The notes under the pieces: generated by a model
Seen by the model: only the letters and a program-made list of their open reading frames with translations
Database searches by the model: none
Told to the model about the DNA's origin: nothing
Shown: positions 26,055 to 36,600 of the stretch, in pieces
Layout: the number at the start of each line of letters is the position of its first letter
Position numbering within the stretch: the stretch's first letter is position 1
Translations under genes and position numbers: made by a program
DNA from: Oceanicaulis sp. HTCC2633
GTDB taxonomy: Bacteria > Pseudomonadota > Alphaproteobacteria > Caulobacterales > Maricaulaceae
Direction of reading: 5' to 3'
NCBI RefSeq assembly: GCF_000152745.1
Contig: NZ_CH672428.1
Location: 2,385,425-2,449,424 of the forward strand
DNA: 64,000 nt

Positions 26055-26335
26055 TTCGGGACCTCCTTGCTGGAGCCGGTGGTCTTGAACAGGTCCATCA
26101 TCAGCGCCATCAGCTCTTCCGCGACGCTGACATTGAGGCGGTAGCGGATCTGGTTTCCGGTTCTTTCCGCCTGGATCAGGCCCGCATCCTTGAGCGCCGC
26201 GAAATGGCGCGACATGGTGGGCTTGGCGACATCGAACCGGTCCGCCAGCGCCCCCGCTGTCATCGGCCCGTCGCGCAGCAGGCGCAGGACTTCACGGCGC
26301 ACGGGGTGGGCCAGGGCGGAAAAGACATCACTCAT
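26051..26335 (-). CDS. ArsR/SdpR-family transcriptional repressor
   Basis: 94 residues. A winged helix (VFSALAHPVRREVLRLLRDGPMTAGALADRFDVAKPTMSRHFAALKDAGLI) as in SdpR-type autorepressors; no metal-binding cysteine pair is present, so it is not a metal sensor. ATG 26335 is preferred to TTG 26341. No ribosome binding site precedes it, which fits the leaderless promoter described separately. It is the first gene of a two-gene operon with the sdpI-like gene. Autoregulation through the palindrome in its promoter is inferred. Confidence 0.9.
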   Translation of the reverse strand: MSDVFSALAHPVRREVLRLLRDGPMTAGALADRFDVAKPTMSRHFAALKDAGLIQAERTGNQIRYRLNVSVAEELMALMMDLFKTTGSSKEVPK

Positions 26336-26342
26336 CGCCAAG

Positions 26343-26371
26343 TATTTAGCCTAGACGCTAATTAGCGTCAA
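26343..26371 (-). promoter_or_regulatory. sdpR promoter with palindromic operator in the spacer
   Basis: On the minus strand TTGACG (26371-26366), a 17-base spacer and TAAATA (26348-26343) match a housekeeping promoter. The perfect 16-base palindrome GACGCTAATTAGCGTC fills 26354-26369, covering the -35 element and most of the spacer. The -10 box ends only seven bases before the ATG at 26335, so transcription should begin at or next to the start codon. A repressor bound at the palindrome would block the polymerase. Confidence 0.65.
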
Positions 26372-26407
26372 TGCTAAGGCTGGGTCAGCCAGAGATGGAG
26401 ATCCGCC

Positions 26408-27805
26408 ATGAAAGCCGTCAGCCTCGCCCTTCTCCCCTTCGCCCTGATGCTTGCGGCCTGTGATGCGCAAGCGCCCGCGGCGCCGACGCCTGAAGCGTCT
26501 GACGCCGCACAGGACGAGGAGGCCTTGCCCGCCGATCCGGGCTTTGAAGGCGACTGGGCCGGGGTGCTCGACGCCGGGGTGCGCACGCTGAATCTCGAGC
26601 TGGATATCGACCTGTCCGGCGCGGCGCCTGCGATCACGATGATCTCGGTGGATCAGGGCGGGGCGCGCGTGCCCATGGACATCGTCCGGTTTGACGGGAC
26701 GCATGTGCACTTCTCAACACCCGGAATGGCGCTTCAATATGATGGCGTGCTGGAAGACGGGGTGATCACCGGGACCTTCAATCAGGGCGGGCTGAGTGCG
26801 CCTCTGGTGTTCGAGCGTCCCGCTGATGGTCAGGACGAAGCCTCGGCGGCTGACGTCCATGGCGAAGGCGAGGTGGTCGAGATCGCCCTGGCGGAGGGTC
26901 ATCTGGAAGGCGTGATCAGTATGCCGGAGGCGCCCCGTGCAGGCCTGGTGCTGATCAGCGGATCAGGCCCGCAGGACCGGGATGGCAATATCGCCGGGCA
27001 TCCGGTCTATGCCGCCATCGCCGATGCGCTGGCTGAAGCGGGCATGGCGAGCCTGCGCTATGATGATCGCGGCGTGGGCGGGTCTGATGCGCAGGCGCCG
27101 CTTGCGCCCGCCGAGCTTGCCGATGACGCGGTGCGGGCGCTCGACGTGCTCAAGGCGCAGACCGGGCTGTCCTGCGTGGGGTATCTCGGTCATTCCGAAG
27201 GCGGGTATCTGGCGCTGCTGGCGGCGAACGAGTCCGATGCAGACTTCGTGATCTCGCTCGCGGGGCAGCATCAGGATATGGAAACGCTGCTCTATGATCA
27301 GTCCGAAGCGCTGATCCGGGCGTCCGGGCAGGGCGATGCGGCGGTCGAGGCCAATCGCGTGCGTCAAAGAGCCGTGTTCGAAGCGATCGCCAATGCCGCG
27401 CCGGGCGAGGCGCCGGCGGCGATCGAGGCGGCGCTGATTGAAGGCGGTCTGCCCGAAAGCTTCGCCCGTCAGCAAGCGGCCATGTGGGGCCAGCCCTATG
27501 CCGTGGCGATGTTTGACGGCGATCCGGCGGCTGCGGCCGCCGCCTTTGAGGGGCCTGTGCTTGGGCTCTTTGGCGAGCGCGATCTTCAGGTCTTGCCCGA
27601 AAACGCCCAGGCGGCCCTGCTGGAGGCGCGTGGCGACAAACCCACCCGCACCGTGATCGTCCCGGGCGTGGATCATATCTTTGAAGACAGCGAAACCGGC
27701 TCGCCTCAGGAATACGGCGCGGCGGGCCATGCCCTGTCGCCCACGGCCCGAGCCATGCTGGCGGAGGAAACCCGCGTCCTGATCGATCAGGCGTGCACGG
27801 ACTGA
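26408..27805 (+). CDS. Alpha/beta-hydrolase lipoprotein (esterase/peptidase-like)
   Basis: 465 residues. A lipobox (LMLAAC, Cys18 or close to it) directs it to the cell envelope. Residues about 45-140 are a beta-rich domain seen before alpha/beta hydrolases of this type (FEGDWAGVLDAG, DGVITGTFNQGG). The catalytic domain has LRYDDRGVGGSD, the nucleophile elbow GHSEGGYLA, the acid in FGERDLQVLPENA and the His in PGVDHIFEDSETGS. An extracytoplasmic esterase or peptidase is inferred; the substrate is not known. It is divergent from sdpR. Confidence 0.85.
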   Translation: MKAVSLALLPFALMLAACDAQAPAAPTPEASDAAQDEEALPADPGFEGDWAGVLDAGVRTLNLELDIDLSGAAPAITMISVDQGGARVPMDIVRFDGTHVHFSTPGMALQYDGVLEDGVITGTFNQGGLSAPLVFERPADGQDEASAADVHGEGEVVEIALAEGHLEGVISMPEAPRAGLVLISGSGPQDRDGNIAGHPVYAAIADALAEAGMASLRYDDRGVGGSDAQAPLAPAELADDAVRALDVLKAQTGLSCVGYLGHSEGGYLALLAANESDADFVISLAGQHQDMETLLYDQSEALIRASGQGDAAVEANRVRQRAVFEAIANAAPGEAPAAIEAALIEGGLPESFARQQAAMWGQPYAVAMFDGDPAAAAAAFEGPVLGLFGERDLQVLPENAQAALLEARGDKPTRTVIVPGVDHIFEDSETGSPQEYGAAGHALSPTARAMLAEETRVLIDQACTD

Positions 27806-27899
27806 TCAGACCGGGACAGCGAGCGCACTAGTTCTGGACAGAGCCGGGCGATGCGGTCACCTTTTGCACCTCGTGAGAGATCAAAGGATTGGAGATCAC

Positions 27900-28733
27900 A
27901 TGGCCCGTCGTCTCGCTCTTGTAACTGGCGCATCCTCCGGCATTGGCGCGGCCTATGCGCGCGAATTCGCGCGCCGGGGCTGGGATCTGGCGCTGGTCGC
28001 CCGGCGCGAGGACCGGCTCAAGGACCTGGCCGAGGAGCTGAAGGCTCAGTTCGGCGTGGACAGCCTTGTGATTGCAGCGGACCTGTCAGAGCCTGATGCG
28101 CCGGAGACCATCGTCAAGACGATCCATGACCAGGGGCGCATCATTGACGGCCTCGTCAACAATGCCGGCGTGGGGCGTCCGGGCGCCTTCGTAGACCTGA
28201 GCTGGGAGGATCAGGCCCAGTTCATGGAATTGATGGTCACCAGCTATCTCAAGCTGATGCACCTGGTCGCCAAACCCATGGCCGAGCGCGGCTATGGCCG
28301 CATCATCAATATCGCCTCGGTCTCCGCCCTTCTGCCCGCCGCCAACGCCCATACCCGCTATTCGGGCACGCTCTATCCCGGCGCGAAAAGCCTGCTGATC
28401 AAGGTGTCCGAAGCTTTGGGGCTCGAGCTCAAGGATCGTAATGTCCACGTCACCGCCGTGGCCCCGGGCTATACCTGGTCGGAGTTTCATGATGTGAACG
28501 GCGCGCGCAACACTGTTTCCAACCTGCCGTCGTTCTGGATGCTGACCGCCGAGGATGTGGCGGTGTCCGGCTATGACGCGGTCGAGCGCGGCGTGCCGCT
28601 GCGTGTGCCGGGGGCGTGGTACAAATTCCTCGTCGCCATGTCGCGCGTCCTGCCCGATCCGGTGGGCCAGGCCATCATGCGCATGCAGGAAAAGCGGATG
28701 GTCGCGCAGGCCCGGGCCAACGCCGCATCCTGA
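27900..28733 (+). CDS. Short-chain dehydrogenase/reductase
   Basis: 277 residues from ATG 27900 (GGAG five bases upstream). The Rossmann start TGASSGIG (9-16), NNAGVG, the catalytic Ser in ASVSALLP and Tyr/Lys in YPGAK identify a classical SDR using NAD(P)H. A C-terminal extension (about 240-277, AWYKFLVAMSRVLPDPVGQAIMR) resembles that of DltE-like or ketoacyl-reductase-type SDRs. The substrate is not deducible. It lies 63 bases before pyrF, possibly in the same transcript. Confidence 0.88.
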   Translation: MARRLALVTGASSGIGAAYAREFARRGWDLALVARREDRLKDLAEELKAQFGVDSLVIAADLSEPDAPETIVKTIHDQGRIIDGLVNNAGVGRPGAFVDLSWEDQAQFMELMVTSYLKLMHLVAKPMAERGYGRIINIASVSALLPAANAHTRYSGTLYPGAKSLLIKVSEALGLELKDRNVHVTAVAPGYTWSEFHDVNGARNTVSNLPSFWMLTAEDVAVSGYDAVERGVPLRVPGAWYKFLVAMSRVLPDPVGQAIMRMQEKRMVAQARANAAS

Positions 28734-28796
28734 CGCTTGATCGTGCGCGCGCAGCGGTCTAGGCCGCTGCGACCGTCTTTGACCTGGGGGATGACC

Positions 28797-29483
28797 ATGA
28801 CCGACCGCCGCCTGATCACCGCCCTCGACCTGCCCACCACCAATGACGCCGAAGCGCTGGTGGAGACGCTTGGAGAGGCCTGCGCGCACTACAAGATCGG
28901 CCTCCAGCTTCTGCCCATTGGCGGCATGGATCTGGCGCGCTCTCTCAAGGCGCGCGGCCATGACGTCTTCCTCGACTTCAAGCTCCACGACATCCCGGCC
29001 ACGGTGGAGAAGGCGACCCGCTCGATCACCCAGGCGGGGGCGGATCTTCTGACCGTGCATGCCGAACCGCCGGTAATGCGCGCGGCTGTGGAAGGCCGGC
29101 AAGGCTCTGATCTCAAGATTCTCGGCGTCACCGTGCTGACCGCCTATGACGACGCCATGCTGACCCAGATGGGCTATGCCTATGGCGCGCGCGATCTGGT
29201 GATGCGGCGCGTCGACCAGGCGCTCGATTGCGGCGTGGACGGCGTGGTCGCCTCGCCGCAGGAAGCCGAAGCCATCCGGGCGCGCGTTCCCGATGATTTC
29301 CTGATCGTGACGCCGGGCGTACGCCCGGCTGGCGCAGAACTGGGCGATCAGAAGCGCGTGGCGACGCCCGAAGCCGCGCTGAAGGCTGGCGCCACGCATC
29401 TGGTGGTGGGCCGCCCGATCAGCCAGGCCGATGACCCCTTCGCCGCGGCGCAAGCCCTTGCGGACGAGATGGCGAAGGCCTGA
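28797..29483 (+). CDS. pyrF: Orotidine 5'-phosphate decarboxylase
   Basis: 228 residues; makes UMP from OMP, the last step of de novo pyrimidine synthesis. Catalytic Asp60, Lys62 and Asp65 stand in DFKLHDIP, with the phosphate-binding TPGVRP and VVGRPI loops later on, and LDLP near the N-terminus. ATG 28797 has GGGGGA six bases upstream; ATG 28791 lies inside that site. The length is normal for the group 1 bacterial enzyme. Confidence 0.97.
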   Translation: MTDRRLITALDLPTTNDAEALVETLGEACAHYKIGLQLLPIGGMDLARSLKARGHDVFLDFKLHDIPATVEKATRSITQAGADLLTVHAEPPVMRAAVEGRQGSDLKILGVTVLTAYDDAMLTQMGYAYGARDLVMRRVDQALDCGVDGVVASPQEAEAIRARVPDDFLIVTPGVRPAGAELGDQKRVATPEAALKAGATHLVVGRPISQADDPFAAAQALADEMAKA

Positions 29484-29505
29484 CCCAGGTCCTTTTTTGC
29501 AAAAG

Positions 29506-29537
29506 AAAAACCCCGGAAGCCGCGCTTCCGGGGTTTT
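29506..29537. terminator. Bidirectional terminator between pyrF and trxA
   Basis: CCCCGGAAGC (29511-29520) and GCTTCCGGGG (29524-29533) form a ten-base stem, preceded by five A and followed by four T. It can therefore stop transcription from both convergent genes. Confidence 0.92.
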
Positions 29538-29561
29538 CTGATTTTCAGAAAAGATCGGAGC

Positions 29562-29882
29562 CTAGACGGCTTCGTTGATCCATTCCTCGATCTTGGACTT
29601 GGCCATGGCGCCGACCTTGCGGCTGACTTCCTCGCCATTCTTGAAGATCAGAAGGGTCGGGATGCCGCGCACGCCATACTTGCTGGGGGCCATCGGGTTC
29701 TCGTCGATATTGACCTTGGCGATGGTCAGCTTGCCGGCCTTTTCGCTGGCGATCTCTTCGAGCGCCGGACCGATCTGCTTGCAGGGGCCGCACCATTCCG
29801 CCCAGAAGTCCACCAGCACCGGGCCGTCAGCCTTCAGCACGTCATTTTCAAAAGTATCGTCGGTAACCGCCTGGGTCGCCAT
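29562..29882 (-). CDS. trxA: Thioredoxin
   Basis: 106 residues; cytoplasmic disulfide reductase. The active site WCGPC (Cys31, Cys34), the buried Asp25, and the cis-proline loop in RGIPTLLIF are all present. GGAGCAAGG stands before the ATG. It follows addA by 100 bases on the same strand; the gap could hold its own promoter. Confidence 0.98.
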   Translation of the reverse strand: MATQAVTDDTFENDVLKADGPVLVDFWAEWCGPCKQIGPALEEIASEKAGKLTIAKVNIDENPMAPSKYGVRGIPTLLIFKNGEEVSRKVGAMAKSKIEEWINEAV

Positions 29883-29982
29883 GAGCCTTGCTCCTTACCA
29901 ATAAACAACACGCAACCGCCCGGAATCAGCACGGCTGCGGGTCTTGAGTTGACCGATCACCTAGGAAGCTCCAGCGCATCGG

Positions 29983-32900
29983 TCAAGCATCCGCTGGGCG
30001 CCGGGCGTGATTGAGGACCGCATCCATCCGCTCCGGAGGGAGTTCCATCAGACGCGGCGCAACTGTCCAAAGTAGGGCGCAGCGCACCGGTTTTTCGGGG
30101 TGAAGCCCCTGCAGGAGCGCGCGATACGCGGCCATTTGCGCGAGGTAGGCGCGCGGCACGTCCTCGACCTTTTGGGGCGGCGGACGGTTAGTCTTGTAAT
30201 CCACGATCAGGACTTCGTGATCGGTCACGACCAGCCGGTCGATCTGACCGTTGATGACCATGCCGCCGGGCAGACCTGCTGCCTGGCCCGCCACCGCAGC
30301 CTCGGCGCGGGAGCCGGGCTGGAACAGGGCCGCGAAAGTCGGATCGGAAATCACGCGCAGGGTTTCGGACGCGATCTCCCGCCTCTGGGCGTCGTCAAGA
30401 TCGGTCTGGTTCTCAAGGTAGCGCAGGGCGGAGGCCTCGCGGCGGCTCTCCTCGATATCGGGCAGGGTCTGCAGCAGCTTGTGGATCAGCTCGCCGCGGC
30501 GGAAGCGCGATTGCCCGCCCTTGGCCAGCGGCGACAGGGAGGCCGGTTCAAACCCGCTCTCCTCTTCGCCCAGGAGTTTTGACGGCGCGACCGAGCGCAC
30601 CGGCGCCGGGTCGGCGGGCGGCGGCTGAATCGCCCAGCCGGGCAGGGTCACAGGGGCTGCTTCGGGCGCGGCGCTCGCCTTGAGCGGCTTGGGGTCCGCG
30701 CCATAGCGCAGACCCGGCGCGGCCTCCCAGCCATTTTCAGCGGCAACGCCTTCGAGCGCGGTCTTCACAGGCCGCCAGTCCGCGCCGGTCCAGCTGTGCT
30801 GACAACGGTCATGCCAGCTGCCCGCATCCACCTTGCCCGCCACCCCATGGGTGTGCCCGCACACGATCAGGCGATCACGGGCTCGGGTCATCGCCACATA
30901 GAGAAGGCGCTGATACTCCCCGTCCGCATCGAGCTCCTTGCGCTCTGCGATCGAGGCCAGAAGCGGCGGCGGCATCTTCATGTCCGGCGACCATAAAAGC
31001 CCCGCCTCTTCATGGGCGAACAGACCGCCCGAACGGTCCCTGGGCAATTGGGTGGTGTCGGGCAGGAAGACGATGGGCGCTTCAAGGCCCTTCGCGCCGT
31101 GCACGGTCATTACCCGCACCTCGCCGCGCCCCGCTTCCATCTCACGCTTGATCTGCACCGCATCCGCCTGCATCGCCGCCACAAAGCGCGACAAAGACGG
31201 CGCGCCTTCCACCTCGTGGGCGAGGGCGCGATTGAGAAATTCTTCCGCCGGGTCGCGGGCCTCTTCGCCAAGGCGCGCATAAAGCCGCGCCAGTCGGCTC
31301 TCTCCGGTCGGGCTCGTCTCGGTCAGGAAGCGCGCGAAGAAGGCGTAGGGCGCATCGGTCTCCACACGCGCGCGGGCGGTTTCAAGCGCGGCCCTGGCGT
31401 CGCGGAAGCGCGGATCGTCCGAGCGGCGCAGCTTGTCCCACAGGCGCGCGCCCGGCTGCCGGCTGAGGTCAAACAGAGCGTCATCATCAATGGGGGGCGT
31501 GACAGCCCTGACCGGATGGAAGAATGGACTTTTGAGCACTTCGGCCAGAGACAGATCGTCTTCGGGCAGTAGCGCGAAGCGCGCCAGGGACAGGAGATCT
31601 TCGACCACCAGCTGGTCGGGCAAGGTCATCCGGTCCGCGCCCGCCACCGGCACATTCTTGAGCTTGAGACGGCGGATGATCTCTTCAAACAGGCCGCCGC
31701 GACGACGCACCAGCACCAGAATGTCGCCCGCATGGGCGGGACGCAGCCGCCAGGGCTTGCCTTCCTCCCAGACGCCATCGCCGCGCGTGATGATGTCGGC
31801 GATCTCGCTGGCGACCGCTTCGGCGAGCTGGTTGCGGGCGGAATCCTTGCGCTCGGCGTCCACCGGACGCAGGTCCAGCTCGTCCTCCTGCCCGCCCTCG
31901 GGCTTGGGCACGGCGGGCCAGATCTCCACGCAGCCTGGCGCATTCACCCTTGCGGCCACATGGCCGTCATAGCGGTGGAAGGCCAGCGGATCGCGCGTCT
32001 GTTGCGTCTCGGGGTCGCTCATAAGAAGCTTGGTCTCAAGCCCCTCGACCAGATCCTTGCGCTCCGTGTTCAGAACGGCGGCTTCGGCGGCGAAGCAGGC
32101 GTCCACAGCCGCCAGCACTTCCGGGCTCGAGCGGAAGGAGACATTGAGGGGCGGGCTCTCAAAGCGCAGGCGTGCGAGTTTCGCCTCGGTCTGAAGTCGT
32201 TGACGCTGGGCCAGGAATTCGCGCGGATCGGCGTTCTGGAAGGAATAGATCGACTGCTTCTCGTCCCCGACGCAGAACACGGTGCGCCTCAGCGCGTCAG
32301 GATGGCTGGTTTCATAGGCGCCATCGCCTGCGAAGAATTCCTCGGTCAGCGCATTGATGACCGCCCATTGTTCGGGCGCGGTGTCCTGGGCTTCATCGAC
32401 CAGTACATGATCAAGGCCCTGGTCGAGCTTGTAGAGCGCCCAGCCGCGCGCTTCTGAATCGGTCAGCAGGGCGCGGGCGCGTTCCACAAGGTCGGAGAAA
32501 TCCACCCGGCGCAGCCGGTTCAGCCGCGCCTGATAGTCGTTGAGCAGGGCGTCCGCAATGCGCAGCGCCGCGCGGGTCATCCGGTTGGCGGTGGCGGCGG
32601 CTAGCTTGGGCAGCACCTCATCGCCGACGCGATGGATCTCCGCGCCTTCATCACCAAACAGGGTGACGAGAATGCGATAGCTGTCGCCGGTCTTCTTGGA
32701 GTAGATGGATTTGGGCTTCTTCAGCGCGCCAGTCTTGGTCGTGAGAAAGTCGATATAATAGTCAAAGGCTTCCGCGGAATCCTCTTCGGCGACGTCAAGG
32801 ATCTCAAGAAGCGCTTCCGCGCTCGCCTGATCGGTTTTCGTGCCGCCGGTCTGAAGCGCGCTCAGGGCGGCTTCGAGCGCCCCCACATCCGTATCGCCCC

Positions 32901-33642
32901 ACGCCTCGGCCAGCACCTGATCCACGTCGAGATCCGGGTCGACGCCCAGAAGTTCGCTCGCCTGATCCAGCAGCGCATCCAGCGACCCCGCCTGGGTGCG
33001 CGCCGCCATCAGCTCATGACGCTTGCTCATCACGAAGGCGGAGAGGCGCGCCAGCGCATCCGCGCCCGACCCGTCTATCAAAGCGGCGATGGCCTGGGCG
33101 ATCTCGCCTTCCGGGTCGCGATGGGCCTGTCCGGAGAGAGCCTCAAGCGCCTCGGTCTGTAGCGCCAGTCCGGAGGCGTCATCCTGCACCTCAAAGCCTG
33201 GCGGCAGGCCCGCTTCAAGCGGGAAGCGACGCAAAAGGCTTTCGCAAAAGGCGTGCAGGGTCTGGATCTTCAGGCCGCCCGGGGTTTCCAGCGCGCGGGC
33301 GAATAGCCGCCGTGCTTCATCCAGAGGCGGGCGCTGGCCCTCGGTCACCAGCGCGTCGAGTTCCTTGGTCAGCGCGTCATCGGGCAGGGTCGACCAGTCG
33401 CCCAGCTTTCTGAACAGGCGCGCCTGCATTTCACCCGCCGCCGCCTTGGTGAAGGTCACGCACAGAATGCGGTCGGGCCTCGCGCCCGCCAACAGCAGGC
33501 GCGCCACCCGATCAACCAGAACGCGGGTCTTGCCAGATCCGGCATTGGCTTCAACAAACACGCTCGCGGACGGATCGGCGGCGGTCGCCTGCGCTTCGCT
33601 GGCGCCGACGACGATGGCGGGATCAAATCCGGGCTGGCTCAT
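29983..33642 (-). CDS. addA: Double-strand break repair helicase-nuclease AddA
   Basis: 1,219 residues. With AddB it unwinds and resects broken ends for RecA loading. The UvrD-type helicase motifs are visible: Walker A EANAGSGKTRVLVDRVARLL near residues 30-50, LCVTFTKAAAGEMQ, VDEAQDT near 415, FCVGDEKQSIYSFQ, MTVHGAKGLEAPIVFLPD and YVAMTRARDRLIVCG. The C-terminal RecB-family nuclease has GELIHKLLQ, IDRLVV and VDYKTNRPPP. The start overlaps the end of addB by ATGA, as expected for coupled subunits. Confidence 0.97.
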   Translation of the reverse strand: MSQPGFDPAIVVGASEAQATAADPSASVFVEANAGSGKTRVLVDRVARLLLAGARPDRILCVTFTKAAAGEMQARLFRKLGDWSTLPDDALTKELDALVTEGQRPPLDEARRLFARALETPGGLKIQTLHAFCESLLRRFPLEAGLPPGFEVQDDASGLALQTEALEALSGQAHRDPEGEIAQAIAALIDGSGADALARLSAFVMSKRHELMAARTQAGSLDALLDQASELLGVDPDLDVDQVLAEAWGDTDVGALEAALSALQTGGTKTDQASAEALLEILDVAEEDSAEAFDYYIDFLTTKTGALKKPKSIYSKKTGDSYRILVTLFGDEGAEIHRVGDEVLPKLAAATANRMTRAALRIADALLNDYQARLNRLRRVDFSDLVERARALLTDSEARGWALYKLDQGLDHVLVDEAQDTAPEQWAVINALTEEFFAGDGAYETSHPDALRRTVFCVGDEKQSIYSFQNADPREFLAQRQRLQTEAKLARLRFESPPLNVSFRSSPEVLAAVDACFAAEAAVLNTERKDLVEGLETKLLMSDPETQQTRDPLAFHRYDGHVAARVNAPGCVEIWPAVPKPEGGQEDELDLRPVDAERKDSARNQLAEAVASEIADIITRGDGVWEEGKPWRLRPAHAGDILVLVRRRGGLFEEIIRRLKLKNVPVAGADRMTLPDQLVVEDLLSLARFALLPEDDLSLAEVLKSPFFHPVRAVTPPIDDDALFDLSRQPGARLWDKLRRSDDPRFRDARAALETARARVETDAPYAFFARFLTETSPTGESRLARLYARLGEEARDPAEEFLNRALAHEVEGAPSLSRFVAAMQADAVQIKREMEAGRGEVRVMTVHGAKGLEAPIVFLPDTTQLPRDRSGGLFAHEEAGLLWSPDMKMPPPLLASIAERKELDADGEYQRLLYVAMTRARDRLIVCGHTHGVAGKVDAGSWHDRCQHSWTGADWRPVKTALEGVAAENGWEAAPGLRYGADPKPLKASAAPEAAPVTLPGWAIQPPPADPAPVRSVAPSKLLGEEESGFEPASLSPLAKGGQSRFRRGELIHKLLQTLPDIEESRREASALRYLENQTDLDDAQRREIASETLRVISDPTFAALFQPGSRAEAAVAGQAAGLPGGMVINGQIDRLVVTDHEVLIVDYKTNRPPPQKVEDVPRAYLAQMAAYRALLQGLHPEKPVRCALLWTVAPRLMELPPERMDAVLNHARRPADA

Positions 33643-36600
33643 GATGCGCCTCCCTCGCCCGCGTCATCGCCGGGCGCGCTCGCCCATTCCTTGCGGCGGG
33701 CCAGATGGTCGTAATCGCCCCATTTGTTGGTGAACTTCACGCGCGGCTGGCTGGGATAGGTGCGTTGCGGATCGTCAAAGGCCGCGACCCATTTCATCAG
33801 GCGTTCCAGCGCCTGTTCGGCCAGCATGCCGGCGTCATCCCCATCGGGATTGCGCACCATGGATCTGGGCTCTCCCGGCACGCGTCCGCCCGACAGGCGG
33901 ACATACATCAGATCGCCCGGCTCATGGCTCGGCGCATGTTCGAAGGCGCCGCGCGCGGCCATCGCCGCCTCCAGCGGCAATTGCGGGGCGAATCCGGCGG
34001 CCACCTCCTTGGCGGATGGCGGCATGCCGGTCTTGTAATCGAGAATGTCGAGGGCGCCCGAGGGGCGCAGATCGATCCGGTCCGCCCGTCCCGTCAGGGT
34101 GAACAATCCGCCCGGCGCGTCGAAGCTGATATCGCCCAGGGCTTCAAGGGCGGCCGGCGTGAAGCCGTCCTCGCGACGGGCTTCCTCGAAAGCGACCATG
34201 AATTGCGCGACCCGCTCAAAGCGCTTCATCTCGACGCCGAGCGCGTTCTCGCTGAACCCGGCCTCGGACAAGGCTGTCTGACCATGCGCCAGGAGGCGCT
34301 GCAACGCATCCCGCGGCAGGATCTCGGTGTCTCCGAGGCTGCGCACCCAGCGTTCCAGCGCCGCGTGATAGGCCGTGCCGCGTTCGGGCGCTCCCGCCGG
34401 CCGGTCCAGCGGGTCGAGCTTGTCGAGCTTGAGGATCTTGCGCGCGAAGATCGAATAGGGATCGCGGATCCAGGTCTCGATCTGGGTGACGCTCAGCTTG
34501 CGCGGCCGCGCCTCCACCGGCGGGGCGGGTTCAGGCGGACGGATCATTGTCTGCTCCGCCGTCTCATCGAGCGCATTTGCGAAGCCGAGATAATCCTGCG
34601 CCGGGGCCAGCGCTGCTTGCGCGCGCTCTCCCAACGCCCCACGCGCCAGAGTCTGCAGGCGCCACAGCCAGCGCGAGGCCACGGTGGGGGCGCCATCCAC
34701 TTTCGCGGAGCGGGTCAGCGTCACATCGCGGGCGCAGGCAAGCTGGGCGAAGTCATGGGCGGCGAGGCCGAAGCGTTCCTCGGGCGCCGACAGACCCGCC
34801 GCGATCCGCATGCCCCGGCTGAGGAAGGGGTCGGATTTGGGGGGCGCCGGCCAGACGCCTTCGTTGAGACCCGCCAGAATCACCCGGTCGGCTTCGGCGA
34901 GACGGGCTTCCAGCGGGCCCAGTATCTGAAGCCTGGGGTGCGCGCCATAACGAGGGCGGATCAGCCGGGACCGGGCGGTTTCCAGAACGGCGCGGGTGAA
35001 GTCGTGCAGGCTGACCGGCGGCAGGGCGTCGGCCTCTTCCATGAACTCGCGCATCAGCTGGGCGGCGTTCTCGCCGGCGTCCGTCGCCCAGAGCCGGTCC
35101 GCGCCCGCCATCTCGTCATTGCGGGCCAGCGCCTCGGCGCTTTCCACCAGGGCGCGGGTCCAGACCGCCAAGGGCTGATCGCCTTCAAGCGCGCTCAGCG
35201 GCGAGAGGGCTGTCGCCATGGCCTCGATGATCCCGCCCCAGCGTCGGCGCCGGTCTTCATCATCGCCCGCGGCGTCACGGACGTGCTCGTACAGGGCATC
35301 CCAGTCATGGCCGGGGCGACGGCCGCGCAGGGCGCGGCGCTCCATCGTGCCGAGCACGCCGCGCAGGGGCGCGCGTTCCTCACCGAGCGAAAAGAGCGGC
35401 GAGGTCGCAAGCGCCGAGAAGGCCAGCGCCGAACCCGGATCCAGCGCCGCTTGCAAGACGCGGATCAGGAAAGCGCCCGACGGCGTGTCAGACAGGGGCT
35501 GACCGGCGGAATCGTCCACCGTGACGCCGAACCGCGCCATTTCGGTGATGACCCGGCGCGACAGGTTCCGGTCGGGCGTGACGAGAATGCCGCGCGCGCC
35601 CGGCGTCTCCAATGTCTCGCGCAGCATCAGGGCGATGGCGCGGGCTTCCTCGGCGGGGGCGGGCGCATCGATGACGCTGAGGCCTTCAAGGGCCGTTTCG
35701 AACACGTCCTCGCCCCAGGCTTCTTTCAGGTCCTCCACCCGGCGCAGCCAGTCCGCGGTGGCTTCGGCGGGGCGCAGGGCTTCGGCGATGACGCGGGCGC
35801 GCGGCGCATCCTGGCGGCCCTCTTCGGCGCCTGGCCAGAACCGGACGTCATGGCGCTCGATCCCAAGGCTCTCGATCAGGGTCTTCATGGCGCGTTGGGG
35901 GTGGCCGTCATCAATGGCGGCCCAGCCCTCTTCGTCCATGTCGCGCGCAAAACCGGGCAGCACGATGCAGCCTTGCGGCAGGTTTGCGACCGCGCTCAGC
36001 AGCGCGGCGGCGGCGGGGATGGAGCCGGTGGAGCCTGCCGCGATCACGGGATCAGCCGGCGGATTGTCCCGCCAGCGTTTGGCCAGCGCCTTGAGAAGCA
36101 GCGAGCGCCGCCGGGCGGGATCCACCCGCTGCATCTCCTTGAGGCGTTCAGGCCAGGCGACGAGCACGATGTCGAGAAACATCGCCGCTTCCTGCATGTG
36201 GGCGGGCAGGTTGGCGCGGATCTCTTCGGTCAGCGCGCCCAGATCGTCCACATCCTCGGTGGCGAGGTCATCGAGCAGTCGCGCCAGATCATCAGCCAAT
36301 GCCAGCGCGCCGCCCGCGCCCATGGAGCGGCCCACCGCCTTTTCCTTCTGAAGGATCAGGCTCGCCAGCTCGAACCGGCGACGCGCGGGGGAGACGGCTT
36401 CAGGGGCAATCTCCGCCAGTTCGCCGGGTTCAAATGGCGGCTCGTCCGCATCCACATCGCCAATGGGGCGGATCATCGGCAACAGCGCCGCGCCCGGCGA
36501 CAGGCGGGTGAAGGCTTCGGCCAGCTCGCGTCCGGCGCGGCGGGTGGGGATCAGCACGGTGACCCGGCTCAACGCCTCGGGATCGGGAAACGCCTCGGTG

